Assembly: GCA_009193035.1 (NCBI GenBank)
Contig: SWDT01000145.1
Location: 28,830 to 92,829, forward strand
DNA length: 64,000 nt
Direction of reading: 5' to 3'
DNA from: Halicephalobus mephisto
Lineage: Eukaryota; Nematoda; Chromadorea; Rhabditida; Panagrolaimidae
Below are positions 34,839 through 47,046 of the stretch, in pieces (the first letter of the stretch is position 1; every line of letters begins with the position of its first letter). Both the position numbers and the translations under genes were made by a program. Below the pieces are notes generated by a model that saw nothing but the letters and a program-made list of their open reading frames with translations, did no database searches and had not been told where the DNA came from.

Positions 34839-37800
34839 ATGGTCCCGGTCCCGTTACAACCTCTTGTTAATTTTATTTATGTTTTTATTTTACGAAAATG
34901 GGTAATTGTTGGATTTTTAATAATAATTTTGAACATTTTTACCGTATTCGCAATTTTACATTCCTTCAAAAAAGCAATTTTTATTTTTATTGTTTCTTTA
35001 ATCGCCGATTTTTGTTTTTTTTGGAAAATTTTAAAATTAAAAAAATATTTCAAAAAATGGATTACGGTACCTGTGAAGCATTTTTATTCAGTATTACCGT
35101 ATAAGAGAAGAATGAAACAAATTACGGTATTTTGCATTCTGATGCCGGTTTTTTTGTACGTCGTGATCGAATCTTGCAAGAACTACGAACAGCTGGTTTC
35201 TTTGATCGGACTTTTTATATTGATCTTCATTTCCGTTCTTATTTCGAAACATCCAGCAAGAGTGAGTTTTGAAATTATTATTTTTAAAATTAATTTTAAA
35301 TTTTTAAAGATAAAACTATGGCCTACGATTATCGGAATTTATCTACAGTGTGTGATAGCTCTGTTAGTTCTGAAATGGCCCACGGGCAAAGCAGCTCTGA
35401 ATTGGTGTATGAACAAAGCCGTGGGATTCCTGTCGAATACGCAAAATGGCACGAGGTTTGTTTACGGATTCGTCGCCAATCCCCCGAATATCTGCGGAAT
35501 GGATGCTCCATTTGCATATACGGTAACTTCATAATTTCATCGATACTTCAGTATTCAGTTTTATCCGTTAACGATCAAAATTCAAAATTAAAATTCGGAT
35601 TTTTCTTAAAAACTAAGGTTTTTTTCTAATTCAAAAATTTGTCCTATCTAGATTGATGGAATCCGATATAGGAGTTTTTTGAAACAAAAAAATTTAGATG
35701 TAGTCTTAACAAGTCTAAATTTTTACTTCAAACTTTGAATTTCAATCATTAATTTTGATTTTGAATTTTGACTTCGAATTTCGGTCATCAACTTTGGTTT
35801 CGAATTTTGATCATTAACTTTGACTTCGAATTTCGATCATCAACTTCGATTTCGAACCTTGATAATAAGAATCTTAGACTTTTCGTGCTATGACACTGTT
35901 CTTGGACTTTTTCCACTATGAAAAATTATGTTTTATTTTAAATTTCTTTAATCAAAACGTGTCTTAACAGGAAAGATCCAAATTTCAATTTTAAATTCTG
36001 ATTGTAAACTGAAAACACAGAATACAGAATATAGTTTAGTCACTACCAGTGATCACCTTCTTTGGTGCCCTTTGTTCATTACTGTACTTTTACGGTATTA
36101 TTCAATGGGTACTTATCAAGTTGGCCGTAATTCTACAGTACACCATGAATACTACGGCAGCAGAATCCTTGAACGCCATGGCCAGTATTTTTCTAGGACC
36201 GGTAAAGTTTGAATATTTTACGAACTAGAATATTTCAAATTTTGACGCAAAATTTTACATTTTTCCAGGATTTCTTGGAAATTTGAATAAAGTTAAAATT
36301 TGGAAATTTTTGAAAAGTTCCAAAATCCAAAAATTTTCAAATTTTTAAGGATTTTTAAAAAAATTCTGATTTTATAAAAAATATGAAGTTTCTAGAATCT
36401 TTTTGGATCTAAGAAAAGTTTTTAGAATTTTCTAGAATCTAATGGAAATTTTTAGAATTTTTTCAGAATTTAGTGGAAAAAATTTGGAAATTTTAAAAAT
36501 TTTATTAAAACCTAAAATATTGTTGAAATTTCTGGAACTTAATAACAATTTTTAGAATATTTAAAAAAGTTCTGGGATTTTCCAGGAACATTTTAGAATA
36601 ACGTAAAAGCTTCCAGAATTTACTACACACAAAAAGGCGTAACTTTTGGTCCAGTAACACATGGAAATCGTCACTATTATGTTTTAATTTTCGTTACAAA
36701 TTTCAGATATAAAAATTATGACGATTGTGTTACATTTTGCAATTTTTACAAAAACTAAAGTTACGTTTTTTTGTGACTTAATAGAACTGTATATTGAATT
36801 TAATGTATCTGAGACATCAGATCCGTTTTAATGTATCTATATCATTTACAACCACCGACATCGACACAAAAAGGAATAACTTTTGGTCCAGTAACACATG
36901 GAAATCGTCACTATTAAATTTTAATTTTCGTCACAAATTTCAAATACTCATAAAAATTATGACGATTGTGTTACATTTTGCAATTTTTACAAAAACTAAA
37001 GTTACGTTTTTTTTGTGTAAGAACTTCTACAACCATCTGAAAGTTTCATTGTGGAGATTTATAAAAAACCAAAAATTTGTATTGAAGTAATTTCACAAAA
37101 AAAGTTATTTTTTATAATATTATTATGAAATTTTTTGAAGACAGAAGCAGCAGTTCTGATTCAAACTTCGACGAAAACCATGACTCAAAGTGAAATCGTC
37201 GCAACTATGACTGCCGGATTCGCTATGATTTCTGGATCTTTATTCGCGATTTATATATCGTTCGGAGCTTGTCCGGTCTACTTGATCGCGGCTAACGCTA
37301 TGTCTGCTCCTGCAGTTTTGGCCGTTTCTAAGCTGATTTATCCAGAAGTCCAGATTTCGGTCCAGAGAAAAATGAAATCATTTCGATTCCCGGCATGGTA
37401 AAATAAATTAAAATTATTATAAAAAAAATTTAATTTCAGTCAAGAAACTTCGGCTTTGGAAAGTTTGTCCAATGGAGCAACTCAAACTGTGAAGGTAATC
37501 GCGGCCATTATCGTCAATCTGATCGTTTATGTCGCTCTGATTACGATGGCAGATACCTGTCTCAGTTGGATGGGGGATTTGGTGGGACATCCGGAAATCA
37601 ATTTCGACGTAATTTTTTATTCAAAATTATTAAAATTCCCATAACCAAGATATCGTGAAATTTTGCAGAATCCAATAGAGAATTTACAAGCATTTGATGA
37701 TCTCATGAAAGCTTCTAAATTCTCGCGGGGGATTTCTTAAAATGGTGAACGTTTTTGGGGATTTTTTGAATCTTGCATAATCTAATAGAAGCTTTTAGAA

Positions 37801-39105
37801 TCGTTTATAATTTTTGTAAAAAATTAAAGATCTTCTAGAATCTAATCGGAGTTTATGGGATTTATTTTAGTTTAGTTGAAGTTTTTAGAATAATTCAGAA
37901 TCTCAAAGAAGTTTCTAGAAGCTTTCATAATCAGCTTAAAGATTCTTAGAATCTTGCATAATCTAATAGAAGCTTTTAGGATTGTTTATAATTTTTGTAA
38001 AAAATTAAAGATTTTCCAGAATCTAATCGGAGTTTATGGGATTTATTTTAGTTTAGTTGAAGTTTTTAGAATAATTCAGAATCTCAAAGAAGTTTCTAGA
38101 AGCTTTCATAATCAGCTTAAAGATTCTTAGAATCTTGCATAATTTTATAGAAGCTTTTAGAATCGTTTATAATTTTAAAAAAATTAAAGATTTTCCAGAA
38201 TCTAATCGAAGTTTATGGAATTTTCTTAATCTAATTAAAGTTTCCATAATTTTGTGAAAAACCATTTCAGAAAACTTTATATAAAAAATTCTAGATTTAT
38301 AGAATCTTCTGAAACTTTTACAGAATTTCATAAAAATTTTAAAACATTCCAGAATTCAGTAAAAATTTTGAAAATTCATCTTAAAATAATTCTTAATTTT
38401 TATATTTTAAAATTAAAATCTTTAAAAGTAAAAAAATTCATGTTGAAACAATTTCGCAATGATATTAATTTTTAATTTTTATGTTTCTCGAAACTAGCAT
38501 TCTGGAAGCTTCTGAAATTCGTGAAACTATTTAAAATGAAAATTATGAAAATTTTTTCGAGACAATTTCGTTGAAAATGTATTTTTAATTAATATAAATT
38601 TTCAGAAAATAATGAGTTGGATTTTTTATCCATTTGCTTACATGTTAGGAGTGACGAAGAACCACGAAGAAACTATGAAAGTCGCCAGATTGATCGGTTT
38701 GAAGACAGTTTTGAACGAATTTTACGCTTATCAAACCATGGCGACTATGTTGATGAAAAAAGAACTCAGTGTAAGTTAAAAAAACACCGTAAAAATTTAA
38801 AAATCGAAATTAGGCCCGATCTCAAATGATAGCGATTTTCGCTTTGTGTGGTTATTCCAACTTCAGTCAAATCGGAAGCCAGATCGGGATTTTTCAAGCT
38901 TTATGTCCAAAAAGAAAAAAATCTTTCGTAAAAGGTGCTGGACGATCTATGGCCGCAGGCGAAATTGCGTGTTTTATGACGGCTTGTATCGCAGGTCAGT
39001 TACCATAATTCTTCAAAATTTATACAACCCCATTAAGGTGCCATCGTGAATAACGCCGCAAATTGTGTTCCTTCGGATTTTTCTCAAACATGTCTTAAAA
39101 TTTGA
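34839..39105 (+). CDS. Concentrative nucleoside transporter (SLC28/CNT family)
   Basis: Plasma-membrane nucleoside:cation symporter. Eight exons: 34839-35261, 35310-35522, 36040-36201, 37141-37397, 37440-37608, 38606-38770, 38814-38994, 39038-39105, summing to 545 aa. Four or more N-terminal membrane segments precede NGTRFVYGF. CNT core words follow: LQYTMNTTAAESLNAMASIF, GPTEAAVLIQ, SGSLFAIYISFG, SAPAVLAVSKLIYPE, SNGATQTVKV. GLKTVLNEFYAY matches the family signature (G/A)xKx3NEFVA(Y/M/F), and ALCGYSNFSQIG and ACIAG follow. The start is the first ATG after an in-frame TGA; an upstream exon is possible. The C-terminus is uncertain: without the last intron the protein ends GQLP-stop at 39008. 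Confidence 0.93.
35700..35880. repeat. Minisatellite in SLC28 intron 2
   Basis: Repeats of 'tttcggtcatcaactttg' and 'gacttcgaatttcgatca', related to the array at 34265-34560. Confidence 0.7.
36626..36775. mobile_element. CACACAAAAA-family MITE in SLC28 intron 3, copy 1
   Basis: Left end CACACAAAAAGGCGTAACTT after TA; right end AAAGTTACGTTTTTTTGTG. The interior 'ggaaatcgtcactatta' and 'tatgacgattgtgttacatt' are themselves imperfect inverted repeats. Confidence 0.75.
36864..37018. mobile_element. CACACAAAAA-family MITE in SLC28 intron 3, copy 2
   Basis: More than 85% identical by eye to the copy 90 bp upstream, with the same interior and ends CACAAAAAGGAATAAC and GTTACGTTTTTTTTGTG. Confidence 0.75.
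37770..38250. repeat. 181-bp tandem repeat in SLC28 intron 5
   Basis: Nearly three units, each starting 'gaatcttgcataatctaata' and containing 'cagaatctaatcggagttta' and 'tctcaaagaagtttctagaa'. The first two units are almost identical, so the duplication is recent. Confidence 0.85.
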
Positions 39106-40340
39106 ATGTTATTTATGAAATACGGTAGAACTTTTTACTGAATAAATTAAAATCACAAAATGGGAAATTCGAGATTAAAGTTGTTTTATTTTTGACGATT
39201 TGTAAAATTGCATTAAGGTGTTATGACGAATGACGTCACGAATTATATGCCGTTTAATTTGAATAACACTTGTGAAATACGATGAAATCTTCGTAAATAG
39301 GTTCTACTGAATGAATTAACATCGTAAATTGGAAGATTTGACATCAACGTTTTCTTATTTTTGGACATTTATAAATTATATTAAAATGCAATGACCAGAG
39401 TTATCGAGTTTCTGAAATCTTCTATTTTCGAACTTGAATTAATTTGAATCGAATCCGAAACTCTTGATTTTCGAATTAATTCAGTTTAATTTCGATTTTT
39501 TTGTTTTCGAACTTGAATTAATTCGAAATCTGTTTGAAAATCGACAGTTCTGGTTATGAAGAATGACGTCATAACTTATGTCTTCAAATGCTTCTCAAAC
39601 ATGTTTTGAAATTTAAATCCTATTTATTAAGTTTTATAAAAATGCATAATAGATAGATTAGAGCGGAGAAAGCAATACTATAAAACAAAATTTGATACAT
39701 TTCCTTGTTTCTGAAAATTAAAATCCAACTCAGGTGTTACGGTAAATGACATTAAAAATCACATGTTTTCTATTACCTTTTGAGCGTGTTCATAACATTG
39801 AATACTATTTATAAACTACTATAAAATTCCTAATAAATAAATTAATGTTATAAAACACAAAATATCAAAATTTTCTTGTTTTTAAAATTTTATAAAACAT
39901 AATTTGGGGTCTATAATGATATTAAAAATTGTATTTTTTAAATTCAACTGATATCTTTAAAATACGATATAAACTGATCATGGATAAATTTTAATCAATA
40001 AATTTATGTTGTAAATTGAAAAATTTTTTATTGGAGTTTTTTGGAAATTTATAAAATTGAATCCAGATATCTTGAATAATCACGAATTATGTTTTCAAAT
40101 TTGAATAATATCTTGGAGTACTATAGAAATTCGTCATGGATAAATTTAAGTGAATAAATTAAAATCATAAAATTTGACATCAATGTTTTCTATTTTTGAA
40201 AATTTATAAAATTCAATTTAGATGCCGTCATGAATAATCTCACGAATTATGTCTTTAAATATTTTTCAAATTTATCTTTAGATTTGAATAATATCTATAA
40301 AGTACGATACAGATTTATGAAAAAATTGTGAATAAATTAA
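39030..40340. repeat. Degenerate tandem array, about 170-bp unit, overlapping the last SLC28 exon
   Basis: Seven or so decayed units begin near 39030, 39205, 39380, 39545, 39730, 40060 and 40205. They share 'aggtg.catgaataa', 'cacgaattatgt', 'tttctcaaacatgtttt', 'tttgaat' and 'tatttatgaaatacgat'. The first unit contains the proposed last SLC28 exon and its acceptor. Confidence 0.7.
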
Positions 40341-40996
40341 TGCTATAAAGTGGAAGATTTCACATCAGTGTTTTCCTAGTTTTCAGAACGACCATCTTCT
40401 TACTTTGTCGCGTGATGAGGGCAGGCTTTAAAGTTCTCAAAAAACATCAAACTTGGTTTTCATTTTGAAGCTAGAATATAAAAAGCTTATTATACAGAAT
40501 TCAGACAAATTCAGACAAAATTTAAGAAATATGAGAAAGCAGAAAATGATAAAAATATTTTTTTTACAGCATAAAACTTGGATAATTGAATTATTTAAGA
40601 AAATATGCATGATTAATTTTTATAAAAATAACTTTTACAGTTACTGTTACAATAATAAGAAATAAATTTTATCGTATTGTTCTGAATACGACGGATTCTG
40701 GATGTCTTTAGTGGTGTTACTGTTATACATGAATTTTAAAATAATTAAAATTGATTTTGTATCGATGATTCTTTGCAGATTTATTTCAAAAAAATTCCTC
40801 CATTGTAAATATAAATGTTTATAATTATTATTATCAAAAATATACAGATCGATGAACTGAAATTTCTTTGGTTTTACTTTTTATGATATCTTTTGTCAGT
40901 CCTGCAAAGTCGATTAGTAAATCATATTCATTGTCATTGATTCATTGATTGTCCTATAAATAATCACAGAATACCAAATTTCTTTCTATTGGTGAT
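40341..40996. other. Intergenic region
   Basis: No gene or repeat is recognised. The simple A/T-run texture typical of the left part of the window ends about here. Confidence 0.45.
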
Positions 40997-41660
40997 ATGT
41001 TTTCAGTATTAGACTATGAATGTAAACTAGGATGGGGATACAGTAAGTCCTTGAACCGATTGATACCTGTAGGGGGAGAACCACCTAACATTAAGTCGAA
41101 AACCTTCAAACATAACTATCTGTATGCTATTTATTAATTGTCAAGTGATAGTCTTTCTCATCCTATACATCATTCTTCAAAAAATTAAAATTTCCCACGT
41201 GTTCTTTGTGGAAGAAATGCACAAAAAGTTTCTCGATTTCGAACTCGTTCTTGATGACGAGGACTACTGGACACTACATTATTATACTTACAGAAGAGTA
41301 GAGGGATGTGGAAAACTGCCAAAGTATCCACCCAATTGTAGTTATTTTGTTAATAAAATTGATTATGGGGTGGACTTGTGGGTGATTTTACCACAAAAAA
41401 ATTTCTCATAAGAAAATGGGAGATTTGTTTCATTGATAAAATTTTCAACTTCATATTAATTATAGGTAAAACTGTTATTTGTTGGTAAAACTCTAAATGA
41501 AACTCAGAAGATAGTACAATATAGGATTCTGATCAACTAAAATAAAATAAAACAAATGATACTGGGGGAATTTACGGAATTTGTAAAACAATTTGGAAAA
41601 CAAGGCCAGTCTGAACGTAATATTCCTCAACAGTTTAACTATGAAAAATTAATGTTCATT
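40997..41660 (+). pseudogene. Orphan family, copy A (decayed)
   Basis: The reading MFSVLDYECKLGWGYSKSLN parallels copy B's MALCYGRECRLGWGYNEPFD. After a stop, 41200-41410 reads FLDFELVLDDEDYWTLHYYT and KLPKYPPNCSYFV, matching copy B exon 2 (LLDFRIIFDDNEYWELNCWF, KLPEYPPNCSHCV). About 41535-41600 aligns with the start of copy B exon 3 but has stops. The gene is interrupted and ends early. Function unknown. Confidence 0.65.
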
Positions 41661-42252
41661 AATTTTAGGTTTTATCGTCTCATTATTTTGAATGCTTATT
41701 ATAAATGAAATAATTTTGTTTTAATTCGCGCGAAAATTTCATTTATTGTTGATCAAAGAATAGGAAACTATTAAGGAAGTTATTTACTTGCTAGTTAACC
41801 TCACATTCAAGTTAATTTATTAAATAATTCTATAATCCTAAAAGTAGAAAAGATACAATTATTTAGGATGTGTAAATCAGATTTCTTTATTTATCTGTTT
41901 TTCCGAACATTCTTGTTGTTATTTTCGTCAATATCTGAGATTTTTATTAAATTTATTTTACAACTTTCGTCTGCTATTACAAAAAATAGTTGGAAGTGAG
42001 TTTTTAAATCAGTTTACGCTTTTATTTTTTGTCGTGCTTAAAAGCTGTCTCTGGAAAAAAAAGTTCTGTCACTGAAAGGAGTACTTAGAAGTATTATCAT
42101 TGAAAAATAAACTGAAGCTTCTTTTCGAGTTGTGTTTTTGCAATAAGTTATCAGTATTTAACTCTATGAAGATAAATGCATTCTCTTATCATTGCCTTCT
42201 ATTGATTGGTTGTTCTATAATTACAGAATATTAAGTTGTTTTTGGGAATACA
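41661..42252. other. Intergenic region between orphan copies A and B
   Basis: Nothing recognisable. The final bases ('gattggttgttctataattacagaatat') resemble the sequence just before copy A, so the 5' flank was duplicated too. Confidence 0.5.
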
Positions 42253-43662
42253 ATGGCTCTTTGTTATGGCCGTGAATGTAGATTAGGATGGGGATACAAT
42301 GAACCTTTCGATCGATTCATATCAATTGATGAAGAGTCTCCTATTGTTGCATCCGAAATCACATATGAATGGTGGTCTAGGGTTCGTGATTTGTCATCGA
42401 CTAATATTCAACGTTGGGCAAGTTTCTTGTTTGTTAAATTAATTTTATCGTAGATATTTTAGGAATGTATAAATCTCTTTCTGGAACCGAATTACAGAAA
42501 ACTTCTTGATTTTCGAATTATCTTTGACGATAATGAATATTGGGAACTGAATTGTTGGTTTTTAAGACAAACAAAAAGCTGCGAAAAACTTCCGGAGTAT
42601 CCACCCAACTGCAGTCATTGTGTGAAGGAGATCTATTATGATACGGAGTTGTGGATACAATTTCCAAAAACGGGATTTCCAGATTATTGGTTGGAGGTAA
42701 GATTTGCCAACATAGATTCCACATATAAGAAAGAATTTATTTTAATTTAAATTTCTGAGAAATCTTCAAAAATATTGTACAATGAATAGTTCTTGGAATA
42801 AGTTTTGGATAGTAAATTATGTAGCTATTTTAATTACCTTTATCCACCTGCTTCAACATAAAATTCTTTTAGGTAGAAGATTTATTTCGAAAAAGAAATC
42901 TCAATGAGGCCCAAATGAAGACCAAATGCAGAGTTCTGATCAACTATGATGAAATCAGAGAAATGACTCTAGGAAAACTTGTGAATTTTATGAATAAAGT
43001 AGAAGAAGAGATATACTCTCAGCACGATATTCCTGTTTTGTTCGGATATGAAGAATTAAACCAGGAAATTCGAGAAATTGTCATTAGCAATCAATGGGAA
43101 TTAGGATTATTCCTTTCACATCTGTATTGCGTTTACCGTAAAATTGAGATCAAAATAAAAGAAACTAATTGTTCAGATATTCTTCTAGATATGGAATCAG
43201 GAGAAAAGTCATTTGATGAAATTATTGTTAATTTAAATAAAGCAAAAGAGGACTACAAGTCAATGGAGAAGAATAATTTCTTAGAAATGTATCCAGTTCT
43301 GAAGAGACTCTTCTTCTGTTACACCGATTATATCAAATATTCAATGGATACTACGAGTGACATGCATGAAGGAGACCATCTTCCGGGACATTGGCAGGAA
43401 ATAAGATGCTGGTTCCAAAACTTGAACGCATGGTCACCAGACAAGATCAATAAGGAGTAGATAAATCTCACACATTTATAGATTAGTATCCCTCCCAGTT
43501 ACACATAAGGGTTGAAACGTTAGAGAAAACAACGAAATTCATTAATGCTCAAAAGGTTAACGATAATGAAGCAGATGGACTATATATCGAGGATAAAAAT
43601 GACAGGAAAACTATTTGGGTTCGTCAAACATTTGACAGTGTAATTACTTATTTACAAATACT
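42253..43662 (+). pseudogene. Orphan family, copy B (long copy with a premature stop)
   Basis: Exon 1 starts at 42253 (MALCYGRECRLGWGY; donor unclear). Exon 2 is 42463-42696, containing KLPEYPPNCSHCV. Exon 3 runs from 42873 to a TAG at 43458-43460, with REMTLGKLVNFMNKVEEE, LFFCYTDYIKY and HLPGHWQEIRCWFQNLNAWSP. In paralogue D the word WSPVQVNGHWYSC continues; here the codon aligned with its second Trp is TAG. Paralogous coding text (VETLEKTTKFINAQKVND) resumes at 43496-43662. So the copy is probably a recent pseudogene, though an alternative exon cannot be excluded. No known domain recognised. Confidence 0.6.
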
Positions 43663-46600
43663 CAGTAAGGAATTTCTCTCTTCAGGGCTACATCACATTT
43701 CTGTTGAAAAACAGTAATCTTAATTCGAAAACTAAAAACAACGCTAATTTAGACATTGTGTTTCTTAGTAATAAACACTGAATTACTTTATCAAATCTAC
43801 TTCATATTGTTGGATATGATTTTACAAGCTATCCTGAGTTTCCAAACATTCAAATACTGTCGATGCAGATCTGTTATTGGATATTATATATCGATCAGGA
43901 AAAAGACTGGTATATAAAAGGCTTAATAATCTCATAGTAATGCAGACTTAGAAAGTTTAATCATCCATAAAGGTTAACAACAAGAAACTTAATTGCCTTG
44001 ATTTCCTCTGCTTTTCGCTAAAAAGGTTCTCACTCCTATCAGTTTTTTGTCAAAATTCATCGCTGTGGAGACTCCGACAGCAGATGAGTTCATTTGCATC
44101 TACTCCCCTACCTGATCCCCATGCCACAGGACTATGAAATCCCAGAGTAGAGTCGGAAACTTAGTCCCTCCACAGTCAGTTTTGGAGCAAATCAGACATG
44201 TTCAGAACAGCGGACCGGATTTATTATACCCTCTCTCCTCTGAATATGATCCATTAGATCTCGGATATGATGAGGTACTAGTTTTTGAAAGGGAATACTG
44301 TTAAAGAGCTAGAGAACGCCATAACCTACGAAGCTTGCAGAATATTCAGAGATAGACTGATCATCAGTGATCTCAAGATCAGATTCGACCAGATATTAGT
44401 GGATGACTGTGAATTGCGAGAAATAGATGCAAGTGACACGAAAAATCACAATCACCAAGTAACTCACAAAAAAACAACTTTAGTGAAAGAAGTTTTCGGA
44501 AAAGACCTAAATATCAAATTCAAGATTTTAAAAACTACATTCAGCATCCCTAACCTAATTTTATTAAATAAATTTTCTTTATAATCTACGAAATTTACAG
44601 ACCTAGTTTTTTTTATTATTTCTTCGAAAACCAATCATAACAACTGCAATCAGTGCAGGGCAATCAGGTTACAAAAGAGAATCCATAAATTTAAAATAGG
44701 AAATTGATGGTTAAAAGTAGATAATCCAAAGGTCCAAAAACGGTTCTCTTTGTGCTTTTCCTTATGCAATATATGAAACTTTACAAACTTATTTTTTCAT
44801 TTCGAAAAGCGTTGAAAAAAATAAGCAAGTTTTAAACAAATATACAATAAGCTACAAAAACATAACTTGTATGGAAAGTAAAATTCATAATTCTTAAGAA
44901 AGTTGGTTATGCTGTAAATTATTTTAGATATTGTTGCATTTTTGAGTAAAAATAATAAAAACTGCATGATTAATACTGTAAACTTTATTATTTAGACTGC
45001 AAATTATTAAATACTCAAACCTTTTCATGAATAATTTATATGAACTCCATTTGATGTGGAGAAATCCAAAAAACAAAATCAAAAAAACATTTCTAAAATA
45101 TTAAAAAAAATAAAGCTGCTCTTTTAAGCAATAAAAGCACTAATGTCTGTTGGAAAGGTTCTGCTTCTTTCTTATCAATCTTTTTTGATTAAGAAATGAT
45201 CGATAATCAATCACTTTACAGACAAAGCCTGGGTTCCTGCCCTTTAGTTCAATCACTCCATTTTAAAACCATTACTTCTTATCGGCAAAAAGAACCCCAT
45301 TCGGTAACATAAAAGTCCATTAACAAGTTCGAATTCAAAGTTCCTAATCTCAGATAATCCTTCTGTACGGAATTGGTTGGCTTCTGCTTCACCCTCGATC
45401 GGTTTCTGACAATTTCTAGACGCTTTGTTTTACTAGCTGGAAGATTTTGCCTTCCTCAGGGCCCATATATATCGAATCAAGACCTTTTATCTCAGGATCT
45501 CGAGCACTTATTTCTTAAAGATCTCTTCCAACCAACTTGAATCGGATCATGTAGTGAGTGATGATCGACAGAGCAAGTAGTCCTCATTGTAGAAGATTTC
45601 TAATCGCTTTAGGAGACATGTATACAATATCTGAATTCGACTCTGAATGCAGAAACGGTTTTTGCATTGTTTTGTCCCAGGAAGTTGACCAGTTATAAGG
45701 ACAACTGAGGAATGAGACTTTGGAGAATAGCTTCATTCATAGTAAACTGGAATTTGATTGGGGTACAATATAGATCATTAGAAGAAAAAAGACCATAATG
45801 AATTCCCCACTCCCTCTTGTTCTACATCTTCTGTAAACCCGCTTCAGATATCGGCTTTAATTCCCTTTTAAACTTTGAGCTAAAGAAAGCACTAAAAGCC
45901 AAAAATAAAACTACAACAAAGGAAGTAAAACTGTACATTTTTGTTGAAAATGAGATCTGTCGGTATTTTGAAACTTATTCTCAAATATGAGTCTCCTAAA
46001 CTTCGAATTTGAATCCATAAATTTTTGAAATAGAAATTAACTATTCTGGTTGAAACTAATTAAGTCAGTGCAGAAGAAATGGTCAAACGAGAATTTTCAA
46101 AATTTTCTATAAACATCCGGAATTCGAGATCCTTGATATTTTAGAATTTCCCACTGAATTTTAAAGTTTCAGAAATTTCGATTGAATTTTGGGAACTTCC
46201 GTGGAATTCTGAGAATCCCTATAGAGTTCTACAAAGTTCTTTAGAAATAATTTTGTAACAAATCCTCCTAACTTTCACAATAATGTAGTATTTCTGAATT
46301 TCCACAGAGGGAGGTGTTTATGAAGATGGGAAAAATTGAAACTTTCATCCAACGTTTAAACAGGTTGACTTGGTTTGTAATTTACTACGTATTATTGTCT
46401 TCTGCCGTCAACAAAAGATTACCATGAGATAAACCTACCACGAAGGTGGCTTCAATCAAGTTCTGCAAAATTGTCTCGTTCAAATCACATATTCAATACA
46501 AATGGACACAGGGCTATTCAACTCTCAATTTGTTTCCTTTTCTACCATTTTAAACTTCTTTAAAGATACGGTAGTTCTGTCCAATTCGTACTTAATTACT

Positions 46601-46880
46601 AACTGGATAAAAAAGGAAGCAAGACAATTCCGTCTTGTCCCACGACTGATCTCATTTCTAGGTTCTCTCAGTGATCCACCGTTACAATCGAAAATCTACA
46701 TCTAAGATAAGGTAGTGAACTTATCTTAAATTTATTTAAAAGTTTCTTAAAAATTAGAAAAAATTACAATCATAGAAAAAGCGACCACCATGATTGAAAA
46801 AATTAGCGGTTGTTTATTAGTTTTCAAGGAACAGTTTTTAAGTTGTTAAGAAGTCTTTGAGATGAAATTTTTCCCCTCTC
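43663..46880. other. Gene-poor region
   Basis: Only the dynein-like fragment at 44285-44425 stands out. Other open frames (for example 46502-46705) lack family features. No large repeats are seen by eye. Confidence 0.45.
44285..44425 (+). pseudogene. Possible dynein-2 heavy-chain (CHE-3-like) fragment
   Basis: The frame reads KELENAITYEACRIFRDRLI followed by KIRFDQIL. YEA.R.FRDR.....FD.IL is characteristic of the region between AAA3 and AAA4 in dynein heavy chains. Nothing else of the roughly 4000-residue protein is visible nearby. Assignment is from pattern memory only and is weak. Confidence 0.3.
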
Positions 46881-46928
46881 CAATCATTATTAGGAGGAAG
46901 TGGAGTTTAGATGCCCTGAGGACACGTC

Positions 46929-47046
46929 GGTAGCGGTCAAACCATCGTGAGCACACGCCATCCGGTTCGATCTGGCCAGTTAAACGCGATAGGGCTGGAT
47001 TAGTACTTGGATCGGAGACGTCCTGGGAATCCCCGGTGCTGCTACC
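46929..47046 (+). rRNA. 5S rRNA gene, copy 1
   Basis: 118 nt with the nematode 5S core: CACGCCATCCGGTTCGATCT, then the internal promoter word TTAGTACTTGGATCGGAGAC, then CCTGGGAATCC. Ends GGTAGC and GCTACC pair as helix I. Transcribed by Pol III; a T5 run follows 4 bases after the end (ATTCTTTTT). Compared with copies 2 and 3 it carries extra changes (GGTTCG for CGTTCG; GTTAAAC for GTGAAAC). The upstream leader TTTAGATGCCCTGAGG is conserved in all three. An overlapping minus-strand ORF is a shadow. Confidence 0.85.
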
